DNA from: Enterobacteriaceae bacterium UBA7338
Lineage (GTDB): Bacteria > Pseudomonadota > Gammaproteobacteria > Enterobacterales > Enterobacteriaceae
Length of the DNA: 64,000 nt
Assembly (NCBI GenBank): GCA_002480085.1
Contig: DKPJ01000008.1
Location: 117,078-181,077, forward strand
Reading direction: 5' to 3'
Of this stretch, positions 7,993 to 16,632 are shown piece by piece. The notes under the pieces were generated by a model. That model worked only from the letters and a program-made list of their open reading frames with translations. It did no database searches and had not been told where the DNA came from. Numbering within the stretch: the stretch's first letter is position 1; each line of letters starts with the position of its first letter. A program made the translations under genes and the position numbers.

Positions 7993-8940
7993 CTACAGAC
8001 CCAGCGCCTTCAACACTGCTGGTTTCGCCGGTTCCCCGGTGCGGGTGGTAACGCCAGCGAGCCAGCTATCCAGCAGTTCCGGGCGTTTTGCCAACTCGGC
8101 ACGAGCGGCCTCCTGGGCACTCTGCTTATCGTCCAGCACGCGAGTGATAACGGCGTTCTCCAGCGGGACGTCAAACTTCAGCTGGCTGAAGAAGCGGTTG
8201 GCGTTCGGGCACTGCGTGGCGAAATCCTTACGCGTAACGGTGTTGACCGTTGCGCTGCCGTAGTTAGCGCCAAAGTAAGCATCGCCCCCGCTCAGGTAGG
8301 CCAGCTTAAAGCGGGTGTTCATGGCATGCGGCTCCCAGCCGAGGAAGACGATCCACTCCTTACGCTCCACTGCCCGCGTCACCTGCGCCAGCATCCCGCT
8401 CTCGCTCGACTCCACCAGGTTCCACTCCTGCAGGGCAAAATCGTGCTTGTCGAGCATCTTCTTCAGGTTCTGGTTGGCCGGTGCGCCGGGGGCGATGCCG
8501 TAAATTTTATGGTTAAACTTGTCGGCGTACTTTTGCAGGTCGGCAAAGTCTTTCACGCCCGCAGCGGCCACGTAGTCCGGCACGGCGAGAGTAAAGCGGG
8601 CCGCGGGCAGGTTAGCCCCCAGCACCTTGACCGCGCCGTCGGCGGTAAACTTGCTGATAACCGGCTCCTGGGCAGGCATCCAGTTACCTAAGAAGACATC
8701 TACCTGGCCGGTTTTCAGCCCCTGATAGGCCAGCGCCACCGAGAGGTTCTGCACCTTCTGCTGATAGCCCAGCGCGTTCAGCACCACGCCAGAGAGTGCG
8801 TTGGTGGCGGCGATGTCCGTCCAGCCCGGATCGGACTGGGTGATGGTGCCACAGCGCGCCTCTTCTGCGGCAATGCTGCTCAGAGGAAGCCAGCCAGCCG
8901 CAGCCAGCAGAACGAATTGCGTAATTGTCTTCATTTTCAT
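7993..8940 (-). CDS. choX: Choline ABC transporter periplasmic binding protein
   Basis: 315 residues with a Sec signal peptide (MKMKTITQFVLLAAAGWLPLSSIAAEE). The mature protein is an OpuAC-type substrate-binding protein: GWTDIAATNALSGVVLNALGY, VDVFLGNWMPAQEP and EWIVFLGWEPHAMN contain the aromatic residues that cage quaternary amines in ChoX. It would capture choline and deliver it to ChoVW, encoded divergently at 11622-13297. It starts two bases after the betC stop, so betC-choX is one transcript. Splitting the binding protein from its ATPase and permease across a divergent promoter is a recognised arrangement of this locus. Confidence 0.88.
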   Translation of the reverse strand: MKMKTITQFVLLAAAGWLPLSSIAAEEARCGTITQSDPGWTDIAATNALSGVVLNALGYQQKVQNLSVALAYQGLKTGQVDVFLGNWMPAQEPVISKFTADGAVKVLGANLPAARFTLAVPDYVAAAGVKDFADLQKYADKFNHKIYGIAPGAPANQNLKKMLDKHDFALQEWNLVESSESGMLAQVTRAVERKEWIVFLGWEPHAMNTRFKLAYLSGGDAYFGANYGSATVNTVTRKDFATQCPNANRFFSQLKFDVPLENAVITRVLDDKQSAQEAARAELAKRPELLDSWLAGVTTRTGEPAKPAVLKALGL

Positions 8941-8942
8941 TG

Positions 8943-10478
8943 TTATTTTCCTGCCGGTTGTTGGAAAGGACGCGGATAGCGGGCAAAAGCCTCTTGTTCA
9001 TCCAGCGTCTGGTGATTACGGATATAGCGTTCCGATGCCGCCTGCAACGGCTGGTAGTCCCACTTCGGAATAGCGTCGCGCCCGGCGATACGGGTCAGGA
9101 ACAGCCGCTTCTGCTGGCTGGCCAGAACCTGCTTATGGAGCGCCTCCAGATCCCAGCGGGAGCGCACCTCATCGGCAAAGGCCTGGGCCTGCTCCTGATA
9201 ACCCACACGGCTTGCCAGATTGACGCGCTCATGGGGATCCTCAGCAAGGTTGAAGAGCTGCGGTGCTTCGCTAAAGGAGTGAATGTATTTCCAGCTGCCA
9301 CGGCGGATCATCAGCATCGGGCCGAGCGCCCCCTCTGCAAGGTATTCACTCACCGCATCATCAGGCCCAGCTTCACCCTTCAGGTGTGGCACTACGCTAC
9401 TGCCGTCGAGGGGCGCAATCGCCTGTGATTTACGATCTTCGCCGCAGGCCAGCTCCACCAGGGTAGGCAGTATGTCAACCAGCGAGACGCTCTGGCTTAC
9501 CCGGCGCGGCGGGAAACGTTTAGGGTTATGCACAATAAAGGGAATACGTACGGCGTTTTCAAAGAAGGTCATCTTGTACCAGAGGTCGCGCTCGCCGAGC
9601 ATCTCCCCGTGGTCGGCGATAACCATCACCACGGTATTCTCCGCCAGCCCGGTCTCCTCCAGGGTGCGCACCACTTCGCCAAAGCAGTCATCGACGTAGG
9701 CCATCGCGCCGTAATAGGCGTGCCGTGCGCGGCGGATGTGATCGTCAGTGATAAGGCCATCTTCAAGCTGGTACATAGCTCGCAGGCGGACGGAGTGGGC
9801 GTCATCCTCCACGTCCCCTCTACGGGTCATCGGCATGTCGATATCCGCCTCGTTAAAACGGTCAAGATAACGCCTCGGAATGGCAAAGGGATCGTGCGGA
9901 TGGGTCAGGGAGAGCAGCAGCATAAACGGCTGTTCGTCGGGCCGTCGCGCTGCATCATAGAGCCGCTGGCGTGCCTGGAAGAGCGCATCGTCGTCAAAGT
10001 CTAGCTGGTTAGTGCGCACGCACTCCCCCGCCTCCAGCACCGAGCTCATATTGTGGAACCAGTCCAGCCGGCGCTCTGGGTGGTGCCAGTCTGGCGTCCA
10101 ACCAAAATCCGCCGGGTAGATATCGGTAGTCAGACGCTCATCGAAACCGTGGAGCTGATCCGGACCGCAGAAGTGCATCTTGCCCGAGAGCCAGGTCCGG
10201 TAGCCCTGCTCGCGCAGATAGTGGCAAAAAGTGGGCGAATCAGCATGAAACTCGGCAGCGTTATCAAACACCGAATTGCGCGAAATAAACTGCCCGGTCA
10301 TCAGCGACGCACGCGACGGCGCGCAAAGCGGGCTATTACAGTAGGCGGATTCAAATACCACCCCTTCGCGCGCTAATTTATCGATATTCGGTGTCAGACT
10401 AACCTTATTACCATATGTTCTGAGGGCGCTGGCCGTTAACTGATCGGCCATAAGAATAACGATATTCGGTTTATTCAT
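8943..10478 (-). CDS. betC: Choline-sulfatase BetC
   Basis: 511 residues, soluble. N-terminal alkaline-phosphatase-like sulfatase fold starts with NIVILMADQL (metal-binding Asp). LCAPSRASLMTG holds the C-x-P-S-R motif; Cys about 52 must be oxidised to formylglycine to be active. HDPF and IADHGEMLG supply further metal and active-site residues. The C-terminal tail, ending near KWDYQPLQAASERYIRNHQTLDEQEAFARYPRPF, is characteristic of choline-sulfatase. It hydrolyses choline-O-sulfate to choline and sulfate. Together with ChoXVW it supplies choline, a precursor of the osmoprotectant glycine betaine; betAB are not in this window. Confidence 0.93.
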   Translation of the reverse strand: MNKPNIVILMADQLTASALRTYGNKVSLTPNIDKLAREGVVFESAYCNSPLCAPSRASLMTGQFISRNSVFDNAAEFHADSPTFCHYLREQGYRTWLSGKMHFCGPDQLHGFDERLTTDIYPADFGWTPDWHHPERRLDWFHNMSSVLEAGECVRTNQLDFDDDALFQARQRLYDAARRPDEQPFMLLLSLTHPHDPFAIPRRYLDRFNEADIDMPMTRRGDVEDDAHSVRLRAMYQLEDGLITDDHIRRARHAYYGAMAYVDDCFGEVVRTLEETGLAENTVVMVIADHGEMLGERDLWYKMTFFENAVRIPFIVHNPKRFPPRRVSQSVSLVDILPTLVELACGEDRKSQAIAPLDGSSVVPHLKGEAGPDDAVSEYLAEGALGPMLMIRRGSWKYIHSFSEAPQLFNLAEDPHERVNLASRVGYQEQAQAFADEVRSRWDLEALHKQVLASQQKRLFLTRIAGRDAIPKWDYQPLQAASERYIRNHQTLDEQEAFARYPRPFQQPAGK

Positions 10479-10540
10479 AAGCGTGAAGCGTCCAAAAATA
10501 AAATAAAAAAGAAAAACGTGTTAGGTTTATCTCACGCTTA
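10478..10540. promoter_or_regulatory. Divergent betC / LysR promoter region with long inverted repeat
   Basis: TAAGCGTGA (10478-10486) and TCACGCTTA (10532-10540) are perfect 9-bp inverse copies 45 bases apart. They lie in the 111-bp gap between the divergent genes, and one arm overlaps the betC start codon. This is a plausible binding arrangement for the adjacent LysR-type regulator, but no footprint-style T-N11-A site was pinned down. Confidence 0.4.
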
Positions 10541-10589
10541 TTTATCCCTGTGAAGGGGTTATTTCATTATCGTGACATAAGGTGGGTTA

Positions 10590-11522
10590 ATGGCAGGAAA
10601 ATTACAGCTCCCGCCTCTCCAGGCGCTGGTAGTATTCGAAGCGGCGGCGCGTTTGGGTAATTTTACCGCCGCCGGACACGAGCTGGGACTTTCCCAGCCG
10701 GCGGTGAGCCAGCGTATTCAGGCGCTTGAAAACGTTGTCCATGCTCCCCTCTTTGAGCGGCGGCATCGGGGGGTGCAGCTTACCGAGGCGGGCAACAGTC
10801 TCTACCTGATCGTGCGTAATAGCCTGAACGAGATCAGCGAGCAGCTGGAGCGCACCCGCCACCAGCGCAGCGTGCTGCGTATCGATACCGATATGGGCTT
10901 CGCCAGTTACTGGCTGCTGCCGCGCATGGAGCGGCTTCAGCAGCTTATCCCCGGCGTTGAGGTGCAGATCACCACCTCGCCAAACGACTACAGCTTTCGC
11001 GACAGCAATGCCGATCTGGCCATCTACTTTGGTCACGGAAACTGGGCGGGAACCCAGACCCAGCGGCTCTTTCCCGAGACGGTCTTTCCGGTGTGCAACC
11101 AGAAAATCATGCAGCAACTTCAGCAGGATAAACGCCCTGAAGCCCTGCTGGCTTTCCCGCTGCTTAAGCTGCCGGAGACCCGGCCCCAGCGCTGGATGAC
11201 GTGGGAGGAGTGGTTCCGTCAGCACCATGTTTACGGCCAGAGCCATGCCGCCTCGCGCACCTTTAACGCCTACTCGCTGGTGATCCAGGCGGCGCTGGAG
11301 GGCCAGGGGATCGCCCTCGGCTGGCAGCCGCTTATTGCGCCGTTCCTGGCAGACAATCGGCTGGTGCAGTGCGGGCCGCAGCTGCGTACCGAGCGCGGCT
11401 ACTATCTTATTTCTGCCAGCGGCAAAACGACAACTGCCCAGCATGAAAAAGTAAAAGCCTGGCTATTAGATGAGGCATGGCGTTTTCATTCAGCGGAAAT
11501 GCGTTTACCGGAAATTAGCTAA
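10590..11522 (+). CDS. LysR-family regulator of choline-sulfate utilisation
   Basis: 310 residues. N-terminal winged HTH (about 7-65: LQALVVFEAAARLGNFTAAGHELGLSQPAVSQRIQALE) and a periplasmic-binding-like effector domain (about 93-300). It is of the GcvA/AmpR-like branch and is the usual neighbour of betC (choline-sulfate utilisation regulator). Divergent from betC-choX with 111 bp between starts and 99 bp upstream of choV on the same strand, so it is placed to control both arms. The inducer is probably choline or choline-O-sulfate (inference from context). Confidence 0.85.
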   Translation: MAGKLQLPPLQALVVFEAAARLGNFTAAGHELGLSQPAVSQRIQALENVVHAPLFERRHRGVQLTEAGNSLYLIVRNSLNEISEQLERTRHQRSVLRIDTDMGFASYWLLPRMERLQQLIPGVEVQITTSPNDYSFRDSNADLAIYFGHGNWAGTQTQRLFPETVFPVCNQKIMQQLQQDKRPEALLAFPLLKLPETRPQRWMTWEEWFRQHHVYGQSHAASRTFNAYSLVIQAALEGQGIALGWQPLIAPFLADNRLVQCGPQLRTERGYYLISASGKTTTAQHEKVKAWLLDEAWRFHSAEMRLPEIS

Positions 11523-11621
11523 GCTAATGCTTATTATGTATATCCAAAAAAGCAAAATAGATTTTCGCCTCTCTGGCGATTACGTTAATGTGTAGTTGCA
11601 TATAAATATTAAGATGAAACT

Positions 11622-12455
11622 ATGTCACAGCCACTATTCCAGCTCAATGCGGTTAATAAGAACTATTATCCTGGCGGCGGCAAGCGCCTTTTTTCCCGCC
11701 GTGCGCAAACGTCCGGCGTTAATGCGCTGAACAATATTAATTTAGAGATTTTTGCCGGTGAGATTTTTGTCATTGTCGGTCTCTCCGGCTCGGGCAAATC
11801 GACTCTGCTGCGTACCCTTAACCATCTCATTCCGGCCAGCTCCGGCGAGGTGATATTCCAGGGCCAGACCCTGGCCGCACTGCCGCCTTCTGAGCTGATT
11901 GCCCTGCGCCGCCAGCATATCGGTATGGTTTTCCAGTCGTTCGCCCTGTTTGAAGAGCGCAGCGTGCTGGACAACGTGGCGTTTGGCCTGGAGGTAGCCG
12001 GCGTGGCCCGTCCGCTTCGCCATCAGCAGGCGCGCGCCATGCTGGAGAAGGTTGGCCTGGGTGACGTTGCCGACAGCTATCCCCATCAGCTCTCCGGTGG
12101 GATGCAGCAGCGCGTGGGCCTCGCCCGGGCGTTGGTGGTTAACCCTACCGTGCTGCTAATGGATGAAGCCTTCTCCGCGCTGGATCCGATCATTCGCCGG
12201 GAGATGCAGTCGCTGCTGCTGACGTTGCAGGCGGAGTCCCGGCGCACCATCGTGTTTGTCACTCACGATATGGAGGAGGCGCTGCGCCTTGGCACACGCA
12301 TTGCGATCATGGAGAAAGGCGAGCTGGTACAGGTCGGCAAGCCGGAGGCGCTGATCAACGCCCCCGCCACCGCCTACGTGCGCCACTTCTTCTCCGGCGT
12401 GGACGTTTCGCGCTGGCAGCTGGCGGAAACCTATGCCGATGTCTGGACGCAGTAA
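11622..12455 (+). CDS. choV: Choline ABC transporter ATP-binding protein
   Basis: 277 residues, one ABC domain of the OpuAA/ProV type. Walker A is GLSGSGKST (about 53-61), signature LSGGMQQR, Walker B LLMDEAFSALDP, followed by the switch His in VTHDMEEA. There are no C-terminal CBS domains, as in ChoV rather than ProV. It powers uptake by ChoW of choline captured by ChoX. It is followed after 8 bases by choW, so the two are translationally close. The N-terminus (FQLNAVNKNYYPGGGKRLFSRR) carries the aromatic A-loop. Confidence 0.9.
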   Translation: MSQPLFQLNAVNKNYYPGGGKRLFSRRAQTSGVNALNNINLEIFAGEIFVIVGLSGSGKSTLLRTLNHLIPASSGEVIFQGQTLAALPPSELIALRRQHIGMVFQSFALFEERSVLDNVAFGLEVAGVARPLRHQQARAMLEKVGLGDVADSYPHQLSGGMQQRVGLARALVVNPTVLLMDEAFSALDPIIRREMQSLLLTLQAESRRTIVFVTHDMEEALRLGTRIAIMEKGELVQVGKPEALINAPATAYVRHFFSGVDVSRWQLAETYADVWTQ

Positions 12456-12463
12456 GGAGTAAC

Positions 12464-13297
12464 ATGAGCTATCCCTTAGACTTTAGCCGCCAGATCGACG
12501 ACGCGGTACACACCCTGCTGGCCCACGCGGGCGGATTTTTCGATGGCTTTGCCAGGGTGGTGGATGCCTTTGCCGGCAGCCTTGAGCAGCTGATCGGGGC
12601 ACTGAATCCGTGGGGGCTGGTGATCCTGGCCGTGGGGCTGAGCGCGTGGCGCATCGGCAAAGGCTTCGCCTTTTTTGCGCTGCTTGCCACCCTCTATATT
12701 ATCTACAGCGGCTACAGCGATCACGCCGCCGTGACCCTGGCCCTTACTCTCTCCTCTACCTTTTTCAGCCTGCTGATCGGTATCCCGCTTGGGATCTGGA
12801 GCGCAAGGCGGGCGCGGGTTGGCAGCGTGGTGCGTACCCTGCTCGACTTTATGCAGACCATGCCGGCGTTTGTCTATCTGATCCCGGCCACCATTCTGTT
12901 TGGCCTTGGACGTCCACCGGGCATCTTCGCCACTATCCTCTTCTCCATGCCGCCGGTGGTACGCCTTACCGACCTTGGTATTCGTCAGGTGAATAGCGCA
13001 CGCATTGAAGCTGGCATTGCCTTCGGCTGTACGCCGTGGCAGCTGTTGTGGAAAGTGCAGCTGCCAGCGGCCCAGCCGTCCATTATGGCTGGCGTTAACC
13101 AGACCATTATGATGGCGATGTCGATGGTAATTATCGCTTCGATGGTGGGCGCAGGCGGCCTCGGTAACGATATCCTCAGCAGCATCCAGCAGCTTGAAAT
13201 TGGCCTGGGGCTACAGAGCGGCCTGGTCGTCGTGCTGATGGCTATCCTGCTGGACCGCCTCTCGGCCAGCTTTGCCCGCCAGCGGCACCGTGAATAA
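12464..13297 (+). CDS. choW: Choline ABC transporter permease
   Basis: 277 residues, ProW-type inner-membrane permease with six or seven helices. The EAA coupling loop reads IEAGIAFGCTPWQLLWKVQLPAAQP near residue 184. An amphipathic N-terminal segment (about 1-45) precedes the first helix. Starts 8 bases after choV with GGAG upstream (AAGGAGTAAC before ATG). Terminated by the strong hairpin at 13432-13456. Completes the ChoXVW importer. Confidence 0.9.
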   Translation: MSYPLDFSRQIDDAVHTLLAHAGGFFDGFARVVDAFAGSLEQLIGALNPWGLVILAVGLSAWRIGKGFAFFALLATLYIIYSGYSDHAAVTLALTLSSTFFSLLIGIPLGIWSARRARVGSVVRTLLDFMQTMPAFVYLIPATILFGLGRPPGIFATILFSMPPVVRLTDLGIRQVNSARIEAGIAFGCTPWQLLWKVQLPAAQPSIMAGVNQTIMMAMSMVIIASMVGAGGLGNDILSSIQQLEIGLGLQSGLVVVLMAILLDRLSASFARQRHRE

Positions 13298-13362
13298 GTC
13301 ATAGCAACGCCCCCAATAAAGATGGGGTTGCACGTTAAGATGATAAAGATTATCTTTCTCAT

Positions 13363-13399
13363 TACTGAATAGCTGAGTAAATAACTCAGGTATTCAGTA
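13363..13399. repeat. 16-bp inverted repeat with single mismatch in choW-siaA gap
   Basis: TACTGAATAGCTGAGT (13363-13378) and ACTCAGGTATTCAGTA (13384-13399) pair at 15 of 16 positions around an AAATA loop. No U-tract follows, and a proper terminator lies further on. It could be an operator, an mRNA 3' hairpin for choVW or part of a mobile-element footprint. Apart from it and the terminator, the 297-bp gap 13298-13594 shows nothing but a presumed siaA promoter. Confidence 0.5.
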
Positions 13400-13431
13400 C
13401 GACATTGCTCACATTGCTTCCAGTATTTACT

Positions 13432-13456
13432 GCCCGCCCTGCGCGGGCTTTTTTTT
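13432..13456 (+). terminator. Rho-independent terminator after choVW
   Basis: GCCCGC (13432-13437) pairs with GCGGGC (13443-13448) across a 5-base loop, followed by eight T residues. It ends the choline transport transcript and insulates siaABCD. Confidence 0.85.
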
Positions 13457-13594
13457 CGCCTGCGGACAGGCGAGGGTTATCGCTGCAGTTTGCCTTTAGG
13501 CTCGATAAAATAGCGTTGTAACTTTCTGCAAGTGATTGAAATAAAAGCGTCATATTACAGACTTATTCTAGGATAAATCTTACTTGCTGAGAAA

Positions 13595-14815
13595 ATGCCG
13601 GTCATTATGGAAATACCTCTCTCCTCGCGCCAGTTAAACGCAGGCATGTTACGCATCGCTGTACCGCATGTGACTCCCGACTCCAACAATCAGCAGGTGA
13701 TGGCTCTCTTTAGTGAGCATAAGACACTGATCGGCCTGCCGGTGCTGGAAAACGGTCGCCCGCTCGGCATGATTAACCGGCACATCTTTCTCTCCCAGAT
13801 GAGTCGCCCCTTCTTTCACGAACTCTACGATCAAAAGAGCTGCATTGCCTTTATGGATAAGACGCCGCTGATCGTTGAGGCCAGCGCCGGGCTGGAGTAC
13901 CTCGCCGAGCGGGTAATCGAAACCGGCGATAAGGCGGTGACCGAGGGCTTCATCCTCACCGATGAGGGCATGTACCTGGGGATTGGCCTCGGCATCGACC
14001 TGATCAAGACGGTCTCCGACCTACAGGCCAAACAGCATTTTCAGATCATGCAGAGCATTGAATATGCACGGGTGATCCAGGAGTCGATGCTGAGCCGCTC
14101 GCGGCAGGGTATTGAGGAGAGCCTGCGAGACTGGTGCCTCTACTGGCAGCCACGAGACTGCGTGGGCGGCGACATCTACGCTTTTCAGCGCGACGAGAAT
14201 GGCTGGCTGGCGGTGATTGCTGACTGCACCGGCCACGGCGTTCCCGGCGCGTTTATGACCTTTATCTTCGCCTCTGCGCTGGAGAAGGCGCTCTCCCAGG
14301 CCCCGGCGCATGAGCCGGATCGTCTGCTGGCGATCGTCAATCGCCATATTAAGCAGACCTTGAGCCAGCTCCATCCCAGCGCCGACCTCAACCAGTCTAA
14401 TGATGGTTGCGATGCCATCGCCCTTTATGCCGACAACGCCAACGAGCAGCTGATCTGGGCTAACGCCCGGATGCACGCCTTTATGCTGGGCGCAGAGGAT
14501 GACGAAGCAAGCATGCTTGAATCAGACAGAAAAGGTCTCGGCTATACCGACACCCCCGCGGATCAGCAGTGGCGACGCTATCAGCGTCCGTTGCGCTCTG
14601 GAGATCAGGTGATGATCGTTACCGACGGCGTAACGGATCAGATTGGCGGCGAGCGCGGCATTATGTTTGGTAAAAAACGTATTCAGTCCCTGTTATTACA
14701 GAACCGAACTCTGCCGATGAATGCCCTCTCCGGTGCGCTGCTGGAGGGGCTTCACGCCTGGCAAGGTAAGGAAGCGTCGCGTGATGACATGACGTGGTTT
14801 GGTTTTCGCTGGTGA
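13595..14815 (+). CDS. siaA: SiaA-type PP2C phosphatase with N-terminal CBS pair
   Basis: 406 residues. Two CBS-like repeats occupy about 30-150 (VMALFSEHKTLIGLPVLENGRPLGMINR and a second ending EGMYLGIGLGIDLI). A SpoIIE/PP2C phosphatase domain follows, with the metal-binding acidic residues in GGDIYAF, DCTGHGVPGAFM, TDGVTDQ and DDMTW. In Pseudomonas, SiaA dephosphorylates SiaC and so activates the cyclase SiaD. That SiaA is membrane-bound with an extracytoplasmic sensor, whereas this one has no membrane helix, so its signal is likely a cytosolic nucleotide or metabolite read by the CBS pair (inference). First gene of a tightly packed four-gene operon; MEIPLSS five codons in is an alternative start. 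Confidence 0.88.
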   Translation: MPVIMEIPLSSRQLNAGMLRIAVPHVTPDSNNQQVMALFSEHKTLIGLPVLENGRPLGMINRHIFLSQMSRPFFHELYDQKSCIAFMDKTPLIVEASAGLEYLAERVIETGDKAVTEGFILTDEGMYLGIGLGIDLIKTVSDLQAKQHFQIMQSIEYARVIQESMLSRSRQGIEESLRDWCLYWQPRDCVGGDIYAFQRDENGWLAVIADCTGHGVPGAFMTFIFASALEKALSQAPAHEPDRLLAIVNRHIKQTLSQLHPSADLNQSNDGCDAIALYADNANEQLIWANARMHAFMLGAEDDEASMLESDRKGLGYTDTPADQQWRRYQRPLRSGDQVMIVTDGVTDQIGGERGIMFGKKRIQSLLLQNRTLPMNALSGALLEGLHAWQGKEASRDDMTWFGFRW

Positions 14816-14823
14816 AAAACGAT

Positions 14824-15405
14824 ATGAAATTAAGTGACCTGCAGGTCAAAGAGGCGGTGCTGCTACCGCTAATTACGCTACAGAGGCAGAGCGCGGTCGA
14901 GCTGTTCTATACCGGTTATTTTTCGCAGCAGCATATCGTCGCGATGGGTGACGTGGTGCGGGCATGGCTCGATAAGCATGAATCTTCGCTGCCGCTGCGC
15001 CGTCGGCTCTTCTCTGTTTTTATTGAGATGGGCCAGAACATTGTGCGCTACTCCAGCGACGAGCGCTACATCGGCACGGACAAAGAGGAGCTGCGCTTCG
15101 GCTCGCTCTGCCTGCATACCGATCATGCTAACTACTATCTTGAAACCGCTAACCTGGTGGGCTGTGAAGCGTCCTCTTTATTGCGGAACAACCTCGACGT
15201 GCTGCGCACCATGACCCAGGACGAAATCAAGCAGGCCTGGAAACAGAATTTACGCAGTGAAGCGCCCGCGACCAGTAAAGGGGCCAATATCGGGCTGTTG
15301 ACCATGGCGCGAGATACCAGCGAACCGCTGGAGTACCGCATTCATCCTCTGGCGGCCAGCTCGCTGTCCGCATTCCATCTTAAGGCCACCTTTTGCCATG
15401 ACTGA
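14824..15405 (+). CDS. siaB: SiaB-family protein kinase (DUF6272)
   Basis: 193 residues from the ATG at 14824, eight bases after the siaA stop. Contains a GHKL/HATPase-like fold segment (FSVFIEMGQNIVRYSSDE, whose E-x3-N resembles the N-box of ATP-binding kinases) and KGANIGLLTMAR, a glycine-containing ATP lid. In Pseudomonas aeruginosa SiaB phosphorylates a Thr of SiaC and opposes SiaA. Its end overlaps the siaC start by eight bases. The order A-B-C-D and overlaps match the known operon. Confidence 0.85.
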   Translation: MKLSDLQVKEAVLLPLITLQRQSAVELFYTGYFSQQHIVAMGDVVRAWLDKHESSLPLRRRLFSVFIEMGQNIVRYSSDERYIGTDKEELRFGSLCLHTDHANYYLETANLVGCEASSLLRNNLDVLRTMTQDEIKQAWKQNLRSEAPATSKGANIGLLTMARDTSEPLEYRIHPLAASSLSAFHLKATFCHD

Positions 15406-15814
15406 TACCACACTGCCTGGCGCGATTGTGCTCGCAGCAACCTCTGCCACACCGGAAGTGAACTTTGATTTTGCAGCGCATCATCTGGTGCTAAAAGGTG
15501 AGGCCTACCCGGAGAACGCCGCCGCATTCTTCCGCCCGCTGCTGCAGGCCACTGAGAGCTGGCTGCAGGAGACGCCTGCGGGTTCAGCCCCGCTGCAGCT
15601 GCACGTGGCGCTGAGCTACTTCAACAGCTCCAGCACCAAGCTGCTGTTTGAATTTTTTGAATCCCTGAACGGTTTTGCAAAATGTGGCAAAGCCTGCGAG
15701 CTGCACTGGTACTACGATGCAGATGACGATATTTCAGAAGAGTTTGGCCAGGAAGTTAGCCTTGATTTTCCAGCCCTTGCCGTCTTTTTAACGCCGGATC
15801 TTAACGCATGCTAG
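15398..15814 (+). CDS. siaC: SiaC-type switch protein (DUF1987)
   Basis: 138 residues, soluble. The central motif YFNSSSTK (about 67-74) corresponds to the segment whose Thr is phosphorylated by SiaB and dephosphorylated by SiaA in Pseudomonas. The fold resembles STAS/anti-sigma-antagonist proteins. Unphosphorylated SiaC binds and activates SiaD. It overlaps siaB by eight and siaD by seven bases, implying translational coupling and matched stoichiometry. Conservation of the phospho-site supports an intact switch. Confidence 0.87.
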   Translation: MTDTTLPGAIVLAATSATPEVNFDFAAHHLVLKGEAYPENAAAFFRPLLQATESWLQETPAGSAPLQLHVALSYFNSSSTKLLFEFFESLNGFAKCGKACELHWYYDADDDISEEFGQEVSLDFPALAVFLTPDLNAC

Positions 15815-16587
15815 ATATTAACGAGCTATTCCAGGAGGAGTACGCCGTCCTGGAAGACGCCCGGGTAGCCGCTGCCGATGCGCGGCTCCCTGCCGAAGAG
15901 TGCCGGGAAAAGCTATGGACGGTGGCGAAACATTACCAGCGGCTCATCCGCCAGTCTTACCGCCTGATCTCACGCAGCGATCGCGCCGAGCGCGAATTAA
16001 CGCGCATGAACGACGAGCTACAGAAGCTGGCGGCCCGCCTTGAGTATGAGGCGACCCACGATCCGCTCACTGCCGTCTACAACCGTAGCGCAATCATCAA
16101 CCATATCAATCGTTCTCTGACCCAGGGCAACGTGGCGCTGATCCTGCTGGATATCGATCACTTTAAGCGTATCAACGATGAGTACGGCCACCCGATGGGC
16201 GATAAAGTCATCTGCTCCCTGGTCTCCCGCATACGCCATGCGCTACCTTCGCAGGCATCGATTGGCCGCGTAGGCGGCGAAGAGTTCACTATTTTGTTGC
16301 CTGATGCCCGGCTGGAAGAGGCAATAATTATTGCACGCTATATTCACGCGTCGCTTAATGCCTCGCCGCTGGATTGTCTTCCTCAGCAATATGTCACGGC
16401 CAGCTTCGGCATTAGCCTTGGCGCACGCCATAGCGACTTTGAAGCCTTATATGGCGCAGCCGATATCGCGCTTTATACGGCAAAAAAGCGCGGACGTAAT
16501 CAGGTTGCTTTACATGAGTCACTATTTCGTCAGGTAATTAAACCAACTACCGTTTCATCATTAACTGAGAGCCTGCGCGCGGTATAG
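15808..16587 (+). CDS. siaD: SiaD-type diguanylate cyclase (GGEEF)
   Basis: 259 residues. An N-terminal helical/coiled-coil stalk (about 1-80, rich in charged residues) matches the part of SiaD bound by SiaC. A GGDEF domain starts at ATHDPLTAVYNRS. LLDIDHFKRINDEYGH gives the metal and GTP site, and the signature is GGEEF, a functional variant. No RxxD product-inhibition site is visible five residues before the signature. It makes cyclic di-GMP and would promote aggregation or biofilm when released by dephospho-SiaC. It is the last gene of the operon. Confidence 0.9.
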   Translation: MLDINELFQEEYAVLEDARVAAADARLPAEECREKLWTVAKHYQRLIRQSYRLISRSDRAERELTRMNDELQKLAARLEYEATHDPLTAVYNRSAIINHINRSLTQGNVALILLDIDHFKRINDEYGHPMGDKVICSLVSRIRHALPSQASIGRVGGEEFTILLPDARLEEAIIIARYIHASLNASPLDCLPQQYVTASFGISLGARHSDFEALYGAADIALYTAKKRGRNQVALHESLFRQVIKPTTVSSLTESLRAV

Positions 16588-16632
16588 CCCGCAGGCAAGA
16601 TATATTATATTTCAGCGCAGACTTAATTTTGC

